DNA from: Salvia splendens
Lineage: Eukaryota; Streptophyta; Magnoliopsida; Lamiales; Lamiaceae
Direction: 5' to 3'
Assembly: GCF_004379255.2 (NCBI RefSeq)
Contig: NC_056039.1
Coordinates: forward strand, 22,395,883 to 22,459,882
DNA length: 64,000 nucleotides
The position numbers and the translations under genes are program-made. Below are positions 31,921 through 42,915 of the stretch, piece after piece. The notes under the pieces were generated by a model, which saw only the letters and a program-made list of their open reading frames with translations, did not search any database and had not been told where the DNA came from. Within the stretch, counting starts at the first letter, position 1, and each line of letters starts with the position of its first letter.

Positions 31921-34440
31921 AAAATTGTTTTGAAACTTGAAATGAGTAGAGATCTGGGGGGATGTACTTTAAAGCTTCCTTGAAGGTTGACCGGGAGATG
32001 CTGGGGGTGGCCAGGGAGGATGATGGGCGCCGAGACGGAGGAGAGCTTGTAGAGGGAGGTGGCGGTTGGCTGGCAAGGGTCTGTTGGCGGATCGCCTCCA
32101 GAATCCTAGCTTGAGGAACCAGCTGGGCATGACAGTTTTCCACCAGCTACATAAGCATTTGCTCTATGCGGAGCCTCCATTCATTGTTAGTCCATGCAGC
32201 CTCCTCTGGCTCTGTCATGGGGACCATCTCCAGCCTTTGTCTCTGCTGCCTCTCAGGGCTTGCCGGACGATCGGCCGTCCTCCTCTCTTCCTCGTGCCTG
32301 GTCTCCTGCTGCTCTATCTGCTTCTCCTGCATAATCTTTACGTAGAAGTGAAGCTTCCCGCCGGGTACCAGTTCAAGTACCTATATTCTTACAAAGAATT
32401 CCAGGTTAAATAATTCGGGCTTAGGGCAACGGCTGGGACGCCCTATGTCCCTGTGGAGCACCAGGGTCCAATTCCACCTTAAGTAGGCTCCAAGCAGGAG
32501 ACAGACGTTGAGGTGGCGGGCAGGGCGAGTGGCAATCTGATTCATCAAGTAGGCCAGCCAGTAGCCAAGGTGCACCCACCTCTGCTCCTTCATGCTCCAC
32601 ATAAAGTAGAGCTCGGCCAGAGTAATGATCGCCAGTGTATTGGCTTGGCCAAGGAGATTGCAGGCAAGGTAGACCTGGGCAAGGCGGAGGGCCGGATCAA
32701 CAATATGAGTTCCTCTGGACTCAGAGGCTTTAAAGTCGGGGAAACATCCGTTGCACACGGCCTGCCAGACGACCTACTGATCAAACTCCGGCTTCATCTG
32801 AAGAAGGCCAATGTTGCGCCCGAACCATTCTCCACTAGCGACCTGAGCCTCTGTATAGAGTCCTATCCTCACAGAAAACTCGTTCAGGCTCATCATTTGC
32901 TCACGCCCAAACACCCGGAAGGAGACGCTCCTGGCCTCCAAGTTTGTGCTTCCGGTAAACCGGAAGGTCGTGAAAAATTCTTTGGCCAGGTCCTTAGGCA
33001 CGAAGGTATCCTCGATCTCCAAATCCATTCAAAACCAATCCCAGTAACATACTAGGTAAATCTCTCCTCAACCCGGATAGTTTACAGAGCTGGCTGGTGG
33101 AGTTTCTTACTGGCCTTCAGCCTCTTCGTGGACGTCACCCTCTGGTAGACCTCCTCAGCCTATTTGGGGTTTTCAAATTCCAGTATCCACTGGAGGAGGT
33201 TCGTGGTTAACACCATAGTTTGTCTGGAATAGTTGATGGTTGGGGGCGTGGCAGGTCGTCCTTGTTGTCTGCGGAATGTCCGTGCCCATCGGAGCTCTCT
33301 CCCCTCTGTATCACTGCCCTGTTCTCCTTCTTGTGGAGGGGCAGGTTGGTTTGCATCAGAAATCTCAATGCCCCAGGTTGCGGGGCGCATCCTCTTTGGA
33401 GGAGGAAAACAGTCTCCTTCCCTTTTATCTTCCTTTCAGCCTTCTGACGACTGTCCTCAACAGCCTCGACCTCTCCGGCCTCTTGGTTTATCGCCCCAAC
33501 GGGTCCTTGGTTTTCCGGCTCCTCTGGCTTATCCAACAGCCTCCGCACTGCATGGGGCCTCTCCACCTGCTCCTCCTCCGCCCTTTGCATGCTGGCCACC
33601 CCGGCCTCCACCTCCTTTATCAGCGTGTTGATCTCCATTTTGCTCGTCCGGCGGCACAGTGGCTCCTCCTCCGTCTCCGAGACCGACTCATCCTCTGCCT
33701 GAGGAATGAAGGTCCATTCTGCCCCCCTTTTTTGTAGTATTTCGCTGGGGGAGGCAGAAGGTCTTCCGTAGAATCGTCATCAATGTGCATAACCTCGATC
33801 ATTTGTGTCTGCCCTAGGAGAGTAGGGGAGTTGAGCCTCCGCCACTTGGTGGCGTCGGAGCATTGGGAGCTGTCGTGCCTTCTCTATGTGGCGGCGGCAC
33901 GGACAGTGCTTCTTCGGTCGGGATGGCGGCGGGCTGCGCCCCTCCCTCTTCTCCAGACTCGTCCCTGCTATACTGTACCAGGGGGGCGACGGGCGTAGGT
34001 TCAGGGGTGCGAAGGGGGGCTTGTCTTTGGAAGGCAGATGGAAGGGGTCGGGGAGGATTTTCTGATATGGAAGTTGTGGCTCGGTCCTTTGATAGAGATA
34101 TTCTAAGGCGGGCTTTCACGGTGGCATAAACTGTCGCGATATCCATCTCGGAGGGCATACTCCGGAGGATTCTGGTCAGGCACCGTTGGGCTTCTTCATC
34201 TATTTCGGGATATGGAGCAGCGACACTTGTTTGCGGTGGTGGTTGAGAAGATGGGCTAGGGCTTTCTACTTGGGCTCGGGGCGAGGTTCTCCGGTCCTCA
34301 CTACCGGCAGCGGAACTGGAGGAGGAGGATGAAGTTGGGAGTTGTTCAAGCAACATTGTTTCTGGTAATGGTGGTAGGTTTTGGTGAAGAAGACGATGAT
34401 TTGGGGCAAGGGTTTGAATCTTGAGCGGTATGGAGAGCAA
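31921..34440 (-). pseudogene. ORF3 (Athila-type extra ORF) of element B
   Basis: Reading leftward from 34440 (or an internal ATG), a Ser/Pro-rich N-terminus is followed by EIDEEAQRCLTRILRSMP. Next comes an acidic linker with KMEINTLIKEVEAGVASM, then the conserved core at 32774-33028: LAKEFFTTFRFTGSTNLE and VSFRVFGREQMMSL. The continuation at 32381-32758 reads HLGYWLAYLMNQIATRPA and RHLNVCLLLGAYLR. A Gln/Glu/Arg-rich tail ends at the solo LTR. Frameshifts or stops occur at about 33814, 33700, 33207, 32770 and 32380. It is the longest gene region retained in B, though B lost most of pol. Confidence 0.82.
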
Positions 34441-35082
34441 AGAAAATGTACTGTAGGCGATTTGGTTAAAAGTGATATCCGGATCTGAAAACTACCTTTT
34501 ATACCGATATTGCGGCTGTTGGGATCCTCTACGGTTGAGATCCCTGCGACTGTTCAGATCTTTGCGACTTTTCACGTACAGGCGCATCCTTTTAGAGCGC
34601 CTGCTGGCTTAGCTTCTGTGATACGCTTCCTTCCTCTCTCCAGGACGTTCTGTCCAATGCAGCAGTTGGCACTTCCTGACACCCTTCAGTGGCTGCGCAC
34701 GTCCTTTCATCACCTGCCCTGATCAACGAAAGTACTGTACAACCAATTAAATTCGAATTGCACTGATCAAGTGGACAATTAATTCCATATGAAACTCAAA
34801 TAGTTCCACTTGATCACTCCTTTCTAAGAATTAAAAACTAACACAAGAAAAACTATTTACACTAACTACCAAGGATTTGACCTGGGATGTCACTTGATCA
34901 GTTTAATGGATTACTAATTTGTTGCTTGATCAAGCAGACTACCCACGAGTACCCGATCACTCCTTTTACCTGCTCACTGGGCTGGATTAAGCAGGATCAG
35001 TGGAATTTCTTCCACTGTGCCTGCTTCGGTCTTGTCTCTGTAGGGCTCAACCCGATGACTATTTACCACGAAAGAAGACGAA
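34441..35082 (-). other. Spacer between pol remnant and ORF3 of element B
   Basis: Noncoding, about 640 bases, equivalent to the integrase/ORF3 spacer of A, C and D. Frequent TTGATCA motifs occur here, as in the B LTR. I see no other feature. Confidence 0.6.
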
Positions 35083-35769
35083 TTAGGGGGGGTCTCCTGA
35101 GAGTATGTTTGCCTCATGTGTGTGCACTGCCTTCTTGGTACGAGGGTCCGCCCACTTTGAATTCCGCCGTCTGGATATCAGTTTGAGTTGACACTGGAAG
35201 AGTAGCTCTTTCTGCCCCACTATGAGCTCTTCCTTTCTCAAAGTGGGGTCGAGTCTGCGTTGGTGATTACGGTGGGGTGTCACTCCTTCTTCTAACCTGG
35301 CGGGATTCATGCACAGGTCTGGGTTAATCTCTGTTGTCTTCCACTTGACCACCTCTTGACCCAGTCTCAGTTCTTCCTTCAATTGTCCTCCCTGTCCTTG
35401 CGGATTTGGTTTGACTGGTTTTTGGTACGTCTGGTTGGACAGGCTCTTGTAGGTAACTGGCGATGTAGATAAAGACAATAGTTGCCTTGTAGGTGAGGGA
35501 TTTTCCTTCAGCATTCCTCTCAATGGGTCAGCCTGGTCAGGTGGTTTCTCGACCCTTGTCGGTTGAGTGATCTCAGCTGCTCGTGGCGGCTTACAGAAAT
35601 CCATAATTGCCCTTTCAATGGCTTGATCATCCATTTCCCCAGTCATCCTTGCATCGAACCATTCAGCTGCTTCCTTCTTAAGCTGTTCATCTTCAATGGA
35701 ATCAGTGGACGGTCTTTTGAAGAACTCCTTTCCTAGATACCCTTGCTCCCAAGGCCTAGTAGTATCCAC
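35083..35769 (-). pseudogene. pol: Element B deletion fusion: RT N-terminus joined to integrase C-terminus
   Basis: The first ~180 residues are the post-protease connector and the start of RT, ending in LEEGVTPHRNHQRRLDPTLR, which parallels LEEGAKA...QRKLNPNMR in A. Directly after (near 35232) comes LIVGQKELLFQCQLKLI, the C-terminal integrase segment (compare LQVGQKVLLFPSRLKLM). About 2.7 kb present in A and D, encoding RT palm, RNase H and the integrase core, is missing. The fusion is one open frame across the joint. Confidence 0.85.
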
Positions 35770-35772
35770 CGA

Positions 35773-36504
35773 TTATATGCTCTCACTGTCCTGTGGCTTT
35801 CTCACAGCTCTATAAATGTCGAATGTAAACTGTTCTCCATTAAAAACCAGATTCATCGTCCCATGGCGGACGTCTATGAATGTGCTGGCTGTAGATAGGA
35901 AAGGCCTTCCCAAAAGGACTCCGGTAGACTCCTCCGCTCCTGGCTCTGTCATCTTCATGACGAAGAAGTCGGCGGGGTACTTGAATTTGTTGACCTTGAC
36001 GATTTCATCTTCCAGAATTCCCTCAGGGTAAATGCAAGACCCGTCTGCTAGCTGTATCATCATACCGGTTTTGACGAGCTTAGCTTCTCCCAGCTTTTCA
36101 TATATAGAATACGGAAGATCACTTGGTTGGACTACACTTTTAGCTTCAACCATCCTCCATTTCTCAGTGACTTGTTCAAGAGCACTAGACTCTCCTTCTT
36201 TTGCGACTTGATCAAAGGCGATGGACTCAGGGCCTTCTTCATGATTGGGCCCGTTTGTGGGTGCTGAAGAACTCGCAGATGGGTTTTGATAAACTTCTTC
36301 TGATTTTAGAGAAACTGCATTGACATTCTCTCGCCCAGGTGGTGGCTGTACCGTAGCCATAATTTTTCCTTTATTTCCTCTCAGCTTGCCCAGTGACATG
36401 GCATCCTGAGATAGCTGCTTTGTAAGTATATCTAGTGCAGCCCTTTGTTCTCTCTGGACCTCTTGTATTTCTCGCATTGCATCGTGGGGCTGATGTGGGA
36501 TCAT
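35773..36504 (-). pseudogene. Protease region of element B, active site deleted
   Basis: It starts in the coiled gag/PR linker (EQRAALDILTKQLSQDAMSL) and ends with the protease second half (YPADFFVMKMTEPGAEEST, GVLLGRPFLSTAST). In A, D and E these parts flank about 100 residues with IFGKL, GMFTLPI and CDLG(A/E)SI. In B they are missing; the frame passes from a linker to LPYSIYEKLGEAKLVKTG. The catalytic Asp is therefore absent, although the frame is open. Confidence 0.82.
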
Positions 36505-37931
36505 TACTTCTCCTGGACCTTCATTTTGCTATTTGTTATACCTCTGATTAAAAGACCTCCTCCGTGGCCTTGTTGATAGTAGCCGGTAGGTCCATACTGT
36601 TCTGGCTGGTTCTGGGAAAAATGACTATGTTAGTTCCCTTGGAAATACTGGTTTCCTCTTTGGTACGGTGGGACATAATTTACCACTTGATTATTTGGCT
36701 GTCTTCCCTAGTTGCTTGACTGAGGGCCTTGGTGTTGGTACCCCCAATTTCCGTCCTGTTGTTGGCTTGACCAGTTGAGTTGTTCTCCACTGGACCAGTT
36801 TCCTTGGGGTCCATTTGACCAACCTGCCTGACTTCCCTGCATTCTGTTCCCTCTAGTGTTTGGTCTATCCTGGATCCGAGCAGGCCAGTTGGGCTGCCCT
36901 TAAGAAGATTGCATCTGCTGTGTCGAGGGCTGTGGTGGCTGGCTTTGATTTTGGTCAGTCCATCAAAAGTTTGGGTGATCTCTCCATGGGGCGTCTCTTT
37001 GCTTTCCCTGGATCCAGTTGCCATTTGCGTTCCAATGGCCAACGACATTTACTTGGGGCAGCGACTCTACCTAAGAGGGGAATTCGCAATAGAAGTAGTT
37101 ATGCTCTTCTGGTGGAGGTGGTGGCGGCGAATACTGCGTCTCTTTCGGTGCAGCTGGTGGAGGTGGTCTGGCTTTCTCCACTGCCTCAAGCAGCTTCTTC
37201 TCCATTTGCTCAATTTGAGCCTCCAGCTTTTCGTCGATGCGTGCCTCGGCTGCGTGCACCGCACCCCTTTTGTACTGGCCACGGGACGTATCGTACGAGC
37301 GTTTGGCCTCGATAAGCCTTTCCAGGATGTTTTTGGCTTGGCTGAATGGGGTCTTTGAGAAATCCCCTTGGGCTGCGAGGTTTAGGTCATTCTTGCTATC
37401 GAATGTTAGTCCACCATAGAAGATCGAATAGATCTCCCGCTCCCCCAGCTTGTGGTTGGGGCATGCTTGAAGCAGCCCTTGGAATCTATCCCAATACTGG
37501 TCGAGGGTCTCATCGTACTCCTGTCTGGCTTCTGTAATCTCCCGCTTGAGGGCACTCGTTTTTTACGTTGGAAAGAAGTAATCAAGGAATATCATTCGGA
37601 ACTCGGCCCATGTTTTGATGGACCCTTCTGGCAGTCTCGACAGCCATACTCCAGCAGCACCTTTCAAGACAAAGGGGATGGCCTTCAGCCTATAGTCCTC
37701 AGACGTAGATCCAGCCGGTACAGGCTGGATATCACAGTATCGGCAAAAATCCTCCAGGAAGGCGTACGGACATTCTTTTGAAAGGCCGTAAAAATGGGAC
37801 AAAACGGCTAGTACTCCTGACTTGATCGCGATAGTCCGCATCCCAGGAGTAACGGCGATGGCATGTGTGGGATCCTTCTCATCATGAGCGTGCAGAGAGC
37901 CAATTCCTGAGTCGTCGACGACGAGGACCAT
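36505..37931 (-). pseudogene. gag: gag of element B
   Basis: The start MVLVVDDSGIGSLHAHDEK lies 300 bases past the primer site. The core has YAFLEDFCRYCDIQPV, IPFVLKGAAGVWLSRLPEG, then QACPNHKLGEREIYSIFYG. One stop (37563-37565) breaks the capsid. The reading then continues to a proline-rich stretch (PPPPAAPKETQYSPPPPPP) and a frame-shifted Asn/Gln/Gly-rich tail. It resembles the other Athila gag copies but is clearly a different subfamily. Confidence 0.83.
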
Positions 37932-38233
37932 CTCTGCTTCTGCTTGTTCAAGTGGTGGTGGTTTAGGTTGCGCGTTCTGCTCTCCTTCTTCTTCGCTGGT
38001 CAGTTGATCAGTGGCTACTACCGCTGCTAGCGCGGCTCTGTAACGAGTGGTAACTACGCCGGCTTCCTGGACTGTCGAACGTGCGTTAGTTTCTCTGTAT
38101 TAAAAGGGATGACTCCAGTGTCCACCACGTTGGTACCTTATCATCAACCGAAGAAAAAAAACAAATGAGAAAAGAAGGAAACAAAATTATATACACCTAT
38201 GCGCTACACCCAAACATAAAATAACACCATGCT
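37932..38233 (-). other. Leader of element B between primer site and gag
   Basis: About 300 noncoding bases between gag and the primer site. No packaging-signal family can be assigned by eye. Confidence 0.6.
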
Positions 38234-38251
38234 TCCCCGGCAACGGCGCCA
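38234..38251 (-). promoter_or_regulatory. Primer binding site of element B (tRNA-Asp)
   Basis: On the minus strand TGGCGCCGTTGCCGGGGA is an exact 18-base complement of the 3' end of plant tRNA-Asp(GUC) including CCA. It begins three bases after the LTR end. This identifies the Athila-type priming system. Confidence 0.95.
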
Positions 38252-38254
38252 TTT

Positions 38255-39431
38255 TGGCGGGCCTAACAATCATGGTTTTTCTCTTGGATTCAAGTTATAT
38301 GGAAGAGATAACTGAACCGGATGGACCAGTTAGCAAATGTCGTTGCCACTTGATCAAGTTGATCTCGCTATCGCACTCCAACAATGTAATTTATAAACTC
38401 CCAATTTTGCACTACTTTAACAGTAAAACGGAAAGTTCGGGGTCGATCCCATAGAGAAGCTAGTGTATCAAGTGTGTGAGTAGTGAACAGGGGGTTGGCT
38501 GCTGCCACGCTTTAACTTGGGAGTTTTTAACTACTGATTTTTACTCTAGACAGAATTTAAGTCACTAACTTGATCATGGAAATTTTAACTACTGGGTCAA
38601 GAGAATTTCAGACTGGAATAAAAATTAACTACGTGAAACAGTAAACACCATGATGAAAACGAAAACAGCTTTGATTAAAACTAAAACTCAGAAAAGTACA
38701 ACGTGAAATTTAAACTAAGCTAACACTTCGGAAATACGAAAGCAAGTAAAATCAGGGAGATCCTCAGGTGGGAAACTAAGAATACGCCGACAGATATCAA
38801 GTATTTTGCAGCTCTCCTTCGATCGCCCTTTCTAACTAAGCATTACTTTATCTAAGCTATCTAGAGAACTGAACTAGACTAGAGAACTAAACTAAACTAA
38901 ACTAAACTAAACTAAAGACGGAAAGTAAATGATCGGATCTCTTTGTGTGATGGCGCATCCTCTATTTATAGGCTAGGCACGACTTCCAGATGAATAACAA
39001 TCTTGGCAGGGAATATTCGCTAATGCTGAGAGTGAGCGACTCATTCTTTGCTACGTGCTTTCCTTCTAGAATGACGATGCTTTTCTGTAACAAATTCGTG
39101 ACTCAGCTCTGTCCTTGCGTCTCATATATCAGCACGTGTCCCCTTCTAGAACGTTGTCCTTGATAATAGAATGCTGCACACCATCCAGCTGATAGCCTCA
39201 TGTGTCCTTCTTCTGGAAGCCTGTGGTCTCCTCCGTGCATGCTTGGTTACTTCCCTTGATCAACTCCCCCGATTTCTGGCCTCTTTTCGCCTATTGTACT
39301 TGCTTGATGAGTTTGGCTTTGTTGCCTTGGTCAAGCGGCATTCCTGCACATTTAACACTTACTTTGCGCGATAAACCGATCAAGTAGCGTACATTTTACC
39401 CCTAAACCGATGCATGAAATGAGCCTTATCA
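38255..39431 (-). mobile_element. Element B 5' LTR
   Basis: It starts TGATAAGGCTC at 39431 and ends CCCGCCA at 38255. It carries about six CTAAA units near 38890-38913, more than the 3' LTR. A TATA-like box is at 38961-38971. The target duplication GGTTG follows at 39432. Confidence 0.93.
38961..38971 (-). promoter_or_regulatory. TATA-like box in element B 5' LTR
   Basis: CTATAAATAGA on the minus strand, in the promoter-side half of the LTR. Confidence 0.6.
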
Positions 39432-39436
39432 GGTTG

Positions 39437-39611
39437 CAGGCACCGTGGTTTGGGCAGTCGCGGGCTCAGCAATTTCTGGTGGTGGTACCGACGTCGGTTT
39501 TTGGGCGGTAGGGTTAGAAGACAATGCCTTCTTTGACGTTTCTCCGGCCATTCCTTTCGGTGGTTGTGCATTCTTCCGGCGGGATTGGCGGGTTGCTGGG
39601 TTTTTGTCCAT
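39437..39611 (-). pseudogene. ORF3 of element C, N-terminal part
   Basis: The start is MDKNPATRQSRRKNAQPP, followed by a Pro/Ala/Thr-rich stretch. It is interrupted after PAT by element B and resumes at 25702 in a similar Ala/Pro/Thr-rich composition. D's ORF3 has an equivalent beginning (MENTPKTGNPITTAGSD). Confidence 0.75.
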
Positions 39612-40317
39612 TTGATGAGCGATGGTTTACGGCGAGGTTATCAAAAATAGCTTTTTTGCAGAGAGAAATTTGGTGAGTTGTGAGAGAATAATTTGGGAGT
39701 TATGGGGGAAATAATTTTGGGGGTGGAAATTAATGAGTTAGGGGAAGTTATATTAGGAAAAGGAAAAAAAAGAAAATAAGGAAAATGAATATAAGGATTA
39801 TTAAGAATAAAAAAATAAAAACAGGGGGAAGCCGAACGGTCGCGTCCTGACTCAAGCAACTGTACGCGTCCCCTAGATTTGAAATTCAAATTTTAAAATT
39901 TTTTAAATCTCCCCCCTTTTTTCCGTCTGTTCCTCCCACCTTTTTCTTACACATAATCCCTTAGAAATATTCCCCAATTCTCCCGGGTCATGTACTCCCA
40001 ACACTTACGAAAATTTTAACTAAAGACGTAACACCGAACAGCCTGGTCCACGGGATATGAATCCAAAAATCTTTTCAATCTCAGATTACTTTCCCAAGTG
40101 TGTTTGGTATTACAAAAATATTTTTGGGTAAAAATAAATTTTTTTCTTTGTTTGGTTTTTCTTTTTATCAAGATTCAAGAAACATATTCACATTATTTAC
40201 AAATCGTATTTAAGTATTCTTGGGAATATCCTTGTTCAATCCATAGATTTTTTTGAAAATCATTCCTATCTACCTGACCCAAGAATCCCCGAAGAATACC
40301 TAAACTACCTGTCCTAG
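39612..40317 (-). other. Spacer between integrase and ORF3 of element C
   Basis: About 700 noncoding bases, AT-rich with long A and T runs, matching in position 50965-51573 of D. Confidence 0.6.
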
Positions 40318-41560
40318 TTAGGCGACAGTAGGGAGCATGCGCAGTGGAATTTCTTCCACCACACATAGCTCTGAACTAACCCTAAACACTTTAACTCTGT
40401 GACCATTAACAAAGAAAGGGGTAGAGTTAGAAGCGCTTCCCTGAATTTCCACAGCTCCGTTTGCTCTGAGGCCAACGATAGTGTAAGGTCCGATCCACTT
40501 AGACTTTAGCTTTCCGTATATCAACTTTAACCGTGATTGGAACAAGAGCACTTTTTGACCAACCTGCAACTCCTTGACCCGGAGGTTTTTGTCGTGCCAC
40601 AACTTGGTTTTTTCCTTGTACCACATCGCAGCATCGTATGACTCAAGCCTCAATTCCTCCAGCTCTTGCAGTTGGAGCTTCCTCTCCTCCTCACTGGCCT
40701 GAGGCTTCATATTCATCTCCCTGACTGCGCAGTACACCCTATGTTCTACACCGACCGGGAGATGGCACATCTTGCCAAACACGAGCCTATAAGGCGATAT
40801 TCCAATGGAAGTTTTGAACGCAGTCCGGCTGGCCCAGAGTGCATCATCCAACCGTCTGCTCCAATCTTTCCTTGACGGGTTGACTGTTTTTACTAGAATT
40901 CCTTTGATCTCTTGGTTGGAAATTTCTGCCTGCCTGTTGCTTTGTGGGTGGTACGGAGTAGAAAGTCGGTGGTGTACTCCGTATTTTTTATAAGGGCCTC
41001 CATGGTTCGGTTACAGAAATGCGTTCCCTGGTCTGAAATGACTGCCCTCGGCACTCCATATCGGCTGAAAATATTAGCCTTAAAGAACTTCAAGACCTCC
41101 TTTGCTTCACATGTTGCAGTCGCTTTCGCCTCTATACACTTCGATACATAATCTACTGCCACCAGTATGTAAGAATTTCCACAGGAAGATGGGAATGGAC
41201 CCATGAAGTCCATCCCCCAGACATCGAATACTTCACAGACGATTACTGGGACCTCGGGCATCTCATCACGAGTAGAGATTCCCCTAGTATGCTGGCAGCG
41301 GCCACAATTGTGGCAGAACTCATAAGCGTCCTTGTTCAACCTCGGTCAGTAAAATCCACTATCTAAAACCTTCCGTGTAGTTTTTCTTGGGCCAAAATGC
41401 CTATCGCATGCTAATGCATGACAATGGTCCAGCATGTCCCTCTGTCCCCATTCTGGAATACATCTTCTAATCACCTAGTCTGAACCCATCCTCCAAAGGT
41501 ATGGATCATCCCAAAAATAGTACTTAGCCTCACTCATAATTTTCATCCTCTAGGCCCGAG
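40318..41560 (-). pseudogene. pol: Integrase of element C
   Basis: From right to left: the ACGG-type zinc region is damaged, then [12 protein letters not shown], then [18 protein letters not shown] and [15 protein letters not shown] (first two catalytic Asp). A frameshift near 40975 puts the region of the third acidic residue out of frame. The C-terminal half (40318-40851) is open: [19 protein letters not shown], then LQVGQKVLLFQSRLKL, then KSKWIGPYTI, ending at a TAA at 40318-40320. Confidence 0.87.
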
Positions 41561-42250
41561 AAATGTCTGGTGTACTGGGCAGCTCTCCTGTGACTAAGTA
41601 GTTTGCCAGGTCCGCAAACCATGGCTCTGCATTCAGCTGATACTTCCCTTTGTCCGAATCTCCTGGACCGGTTACTGCCAACACCTTATCCCATCTAATA
41701 GGTCTAGAGGATTCCCCATGCAATATAGATGTTCCTCTGGGAATGCATCCGATATAGCCTCCTTTGTATCTCCTTGAAAAATTCTGCTTGGATGATCGGC
41801 TACCTTATTCTCGGTCCCTTTCTCGTCCTTTACTTCCCAGTCAAATTCTTGTAGTAACAACACCCATCATATTAGTCTTGGCTTAGACTCCTTCTTTGCC
41901 AACTGGTACTTAATCGCTGCGTGATCAGTGAACACTATCACCTTCGATCCAAGTAAATATGGTCGGAACTTTTCAAAGGTATACACTACAGCTATCATTT
42001 CTTTCTCTGTGGTGTCGTAATTCTTCTGGGCCTGGTTAAGAGTCTTCGAGGCGTAGAAAATTACATAGCTCTTCCCATCAATTCTTTGACCTAGCACTGC
42101 TCCGATGGCGTAGTCGCTGGCATCACACATCACCTCGAAGGGGTGATTCTAGTCTGGAGCTTTGATTATAGGGGCTGATACAAGCTTGTCCTTCAAAAGT
42201 TGGAAGGCCCCTTGACATGCCTCGTCAAAGTTGAAATCCACATCATTCTG
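41561..42250 (-). pseudogene. pol: RNase H of element C
   Basis: The catalytic contexts [30 protein letters not shown] and [18 protein letters not shown] are all present, followed by [21 protein letters not shown]. One frame break lies between the last two segments and one stop before the first. Confidence 0.85.
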
Positions 42251-42915
42251 CATGAGGCGGGTAAGTGGTTGTGCGACTTTTGCGAAGTCTTTGATGAACC
42301 TTCGGTAGAATCATACGTGGCCCAATAATCCCCTCACTTCTTTCTGATTTGTAGGATAATGAAGCCTTGAAATCACGTCTACCTTTGCCTTGTCCACCTG
42401 AATACCTCTTTCCGAGACGATGTGGCCCTGGAAATTCCCTCCGGCACCATAAAGTGACATTTCTCAAAATTCAGCACCAGATTCTTCTCTCGACACTCTG
42501 TAGTACTAGATCCAAGTTAGCTAGGCAGGTTTAGAAGGAACTCCCATAAACTGTAAAATCATCCATAAAAATTTCGATACACTCTTCCAGCAGGTCCGAG
42601 AAGATGTCCATCATGCACCTTTGAAAGGTGCCTGGTACATTACACAGGCCAAAGGGCATCCTTCTCTATGCAGACGTCTAAAAGGGACACGTAAAATTCG
42701 TCTTCTCCTGGTCTTCCGGATCTACGTATATCTGGAAATATCCACTGTAACCGTCCAAAAAACAGAAGAATTGTTTGCCTACTAGTCTCTCAAGCATCTA
42801 GTCGATAAAAGGCAAATGAAAGTGATCTTTTCGTGTAGCCTCGTTCAACTTCCGATAGTCGATACACATCCTCCAACCCGTTACCAGTCTTGTGGGCACA
42901 AACTCATTCTTTTCA
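42251..42915 (-). pseudogene. pol: RT of element C, C-terminal two thirds
   Basis: It begins at KNEFVPTRLVTGWRMCIDYR (42915 downward) and includes FLDGYSGYFQIYVD, RRMPFGLCN and the catalytic IFMDDFTVYG. About ten stops and frameshifts are spread over it. The N-terminal third is missing because the copia LTR starts at 42916. Confidence 0.83.

Larger units (their letters stand above)
25703..39431 (-). mobile_element. Element B: complete-ended, pol-deleted Athila-like element
   Basis: The ends are defined by LTRs of 1,177 bp (38255-39431) and 1,129 bp (25703-26831) and a 5 bp target duplication GGTTG (25698-25702 and 39432-39436). An exact tRNA-Asp primer site follows the 5' LTR. Internally it has gag, a protease region lacking the active site, an RT N-terminus fused to the IN C-terminus, ORF3 and a structured 3' region. 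A solo LTR (28464-31915) is nested in it. RT catalytic core, RNase H and IN core are absent. It must have depended on another element's enzymes if the deletions predate its insertion. Confidence 0.92.
24812..42915 (-). mobile_element. Element C: truncated Athila-like element, minus strand, host of element B
   Basis: From right to left it holds a partial RT, RNase H, IN, spacer and the first part of ORF3, interrupted by B (25703-39431). It starts inside RT at 42915, where a copia LTR begins, and stops near 24812 at an LTR remnant. It has no LTR of its own. Pol similarity is closest to element D. Multiple stops show it is old. Confidence 0.85.

Noticed and set aside
33207..33737. Long plus-strand frames over ORF3 of element B as host genes
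   Set aside because: They mirror the minus-strand coding of ORF3 and have no recognisable domain.
38234..38251. tRNA-Asp gene fragment
   Set aside because: Only the 18-base 3' end is present and it abuts an LTR, so it is a primer binding site.
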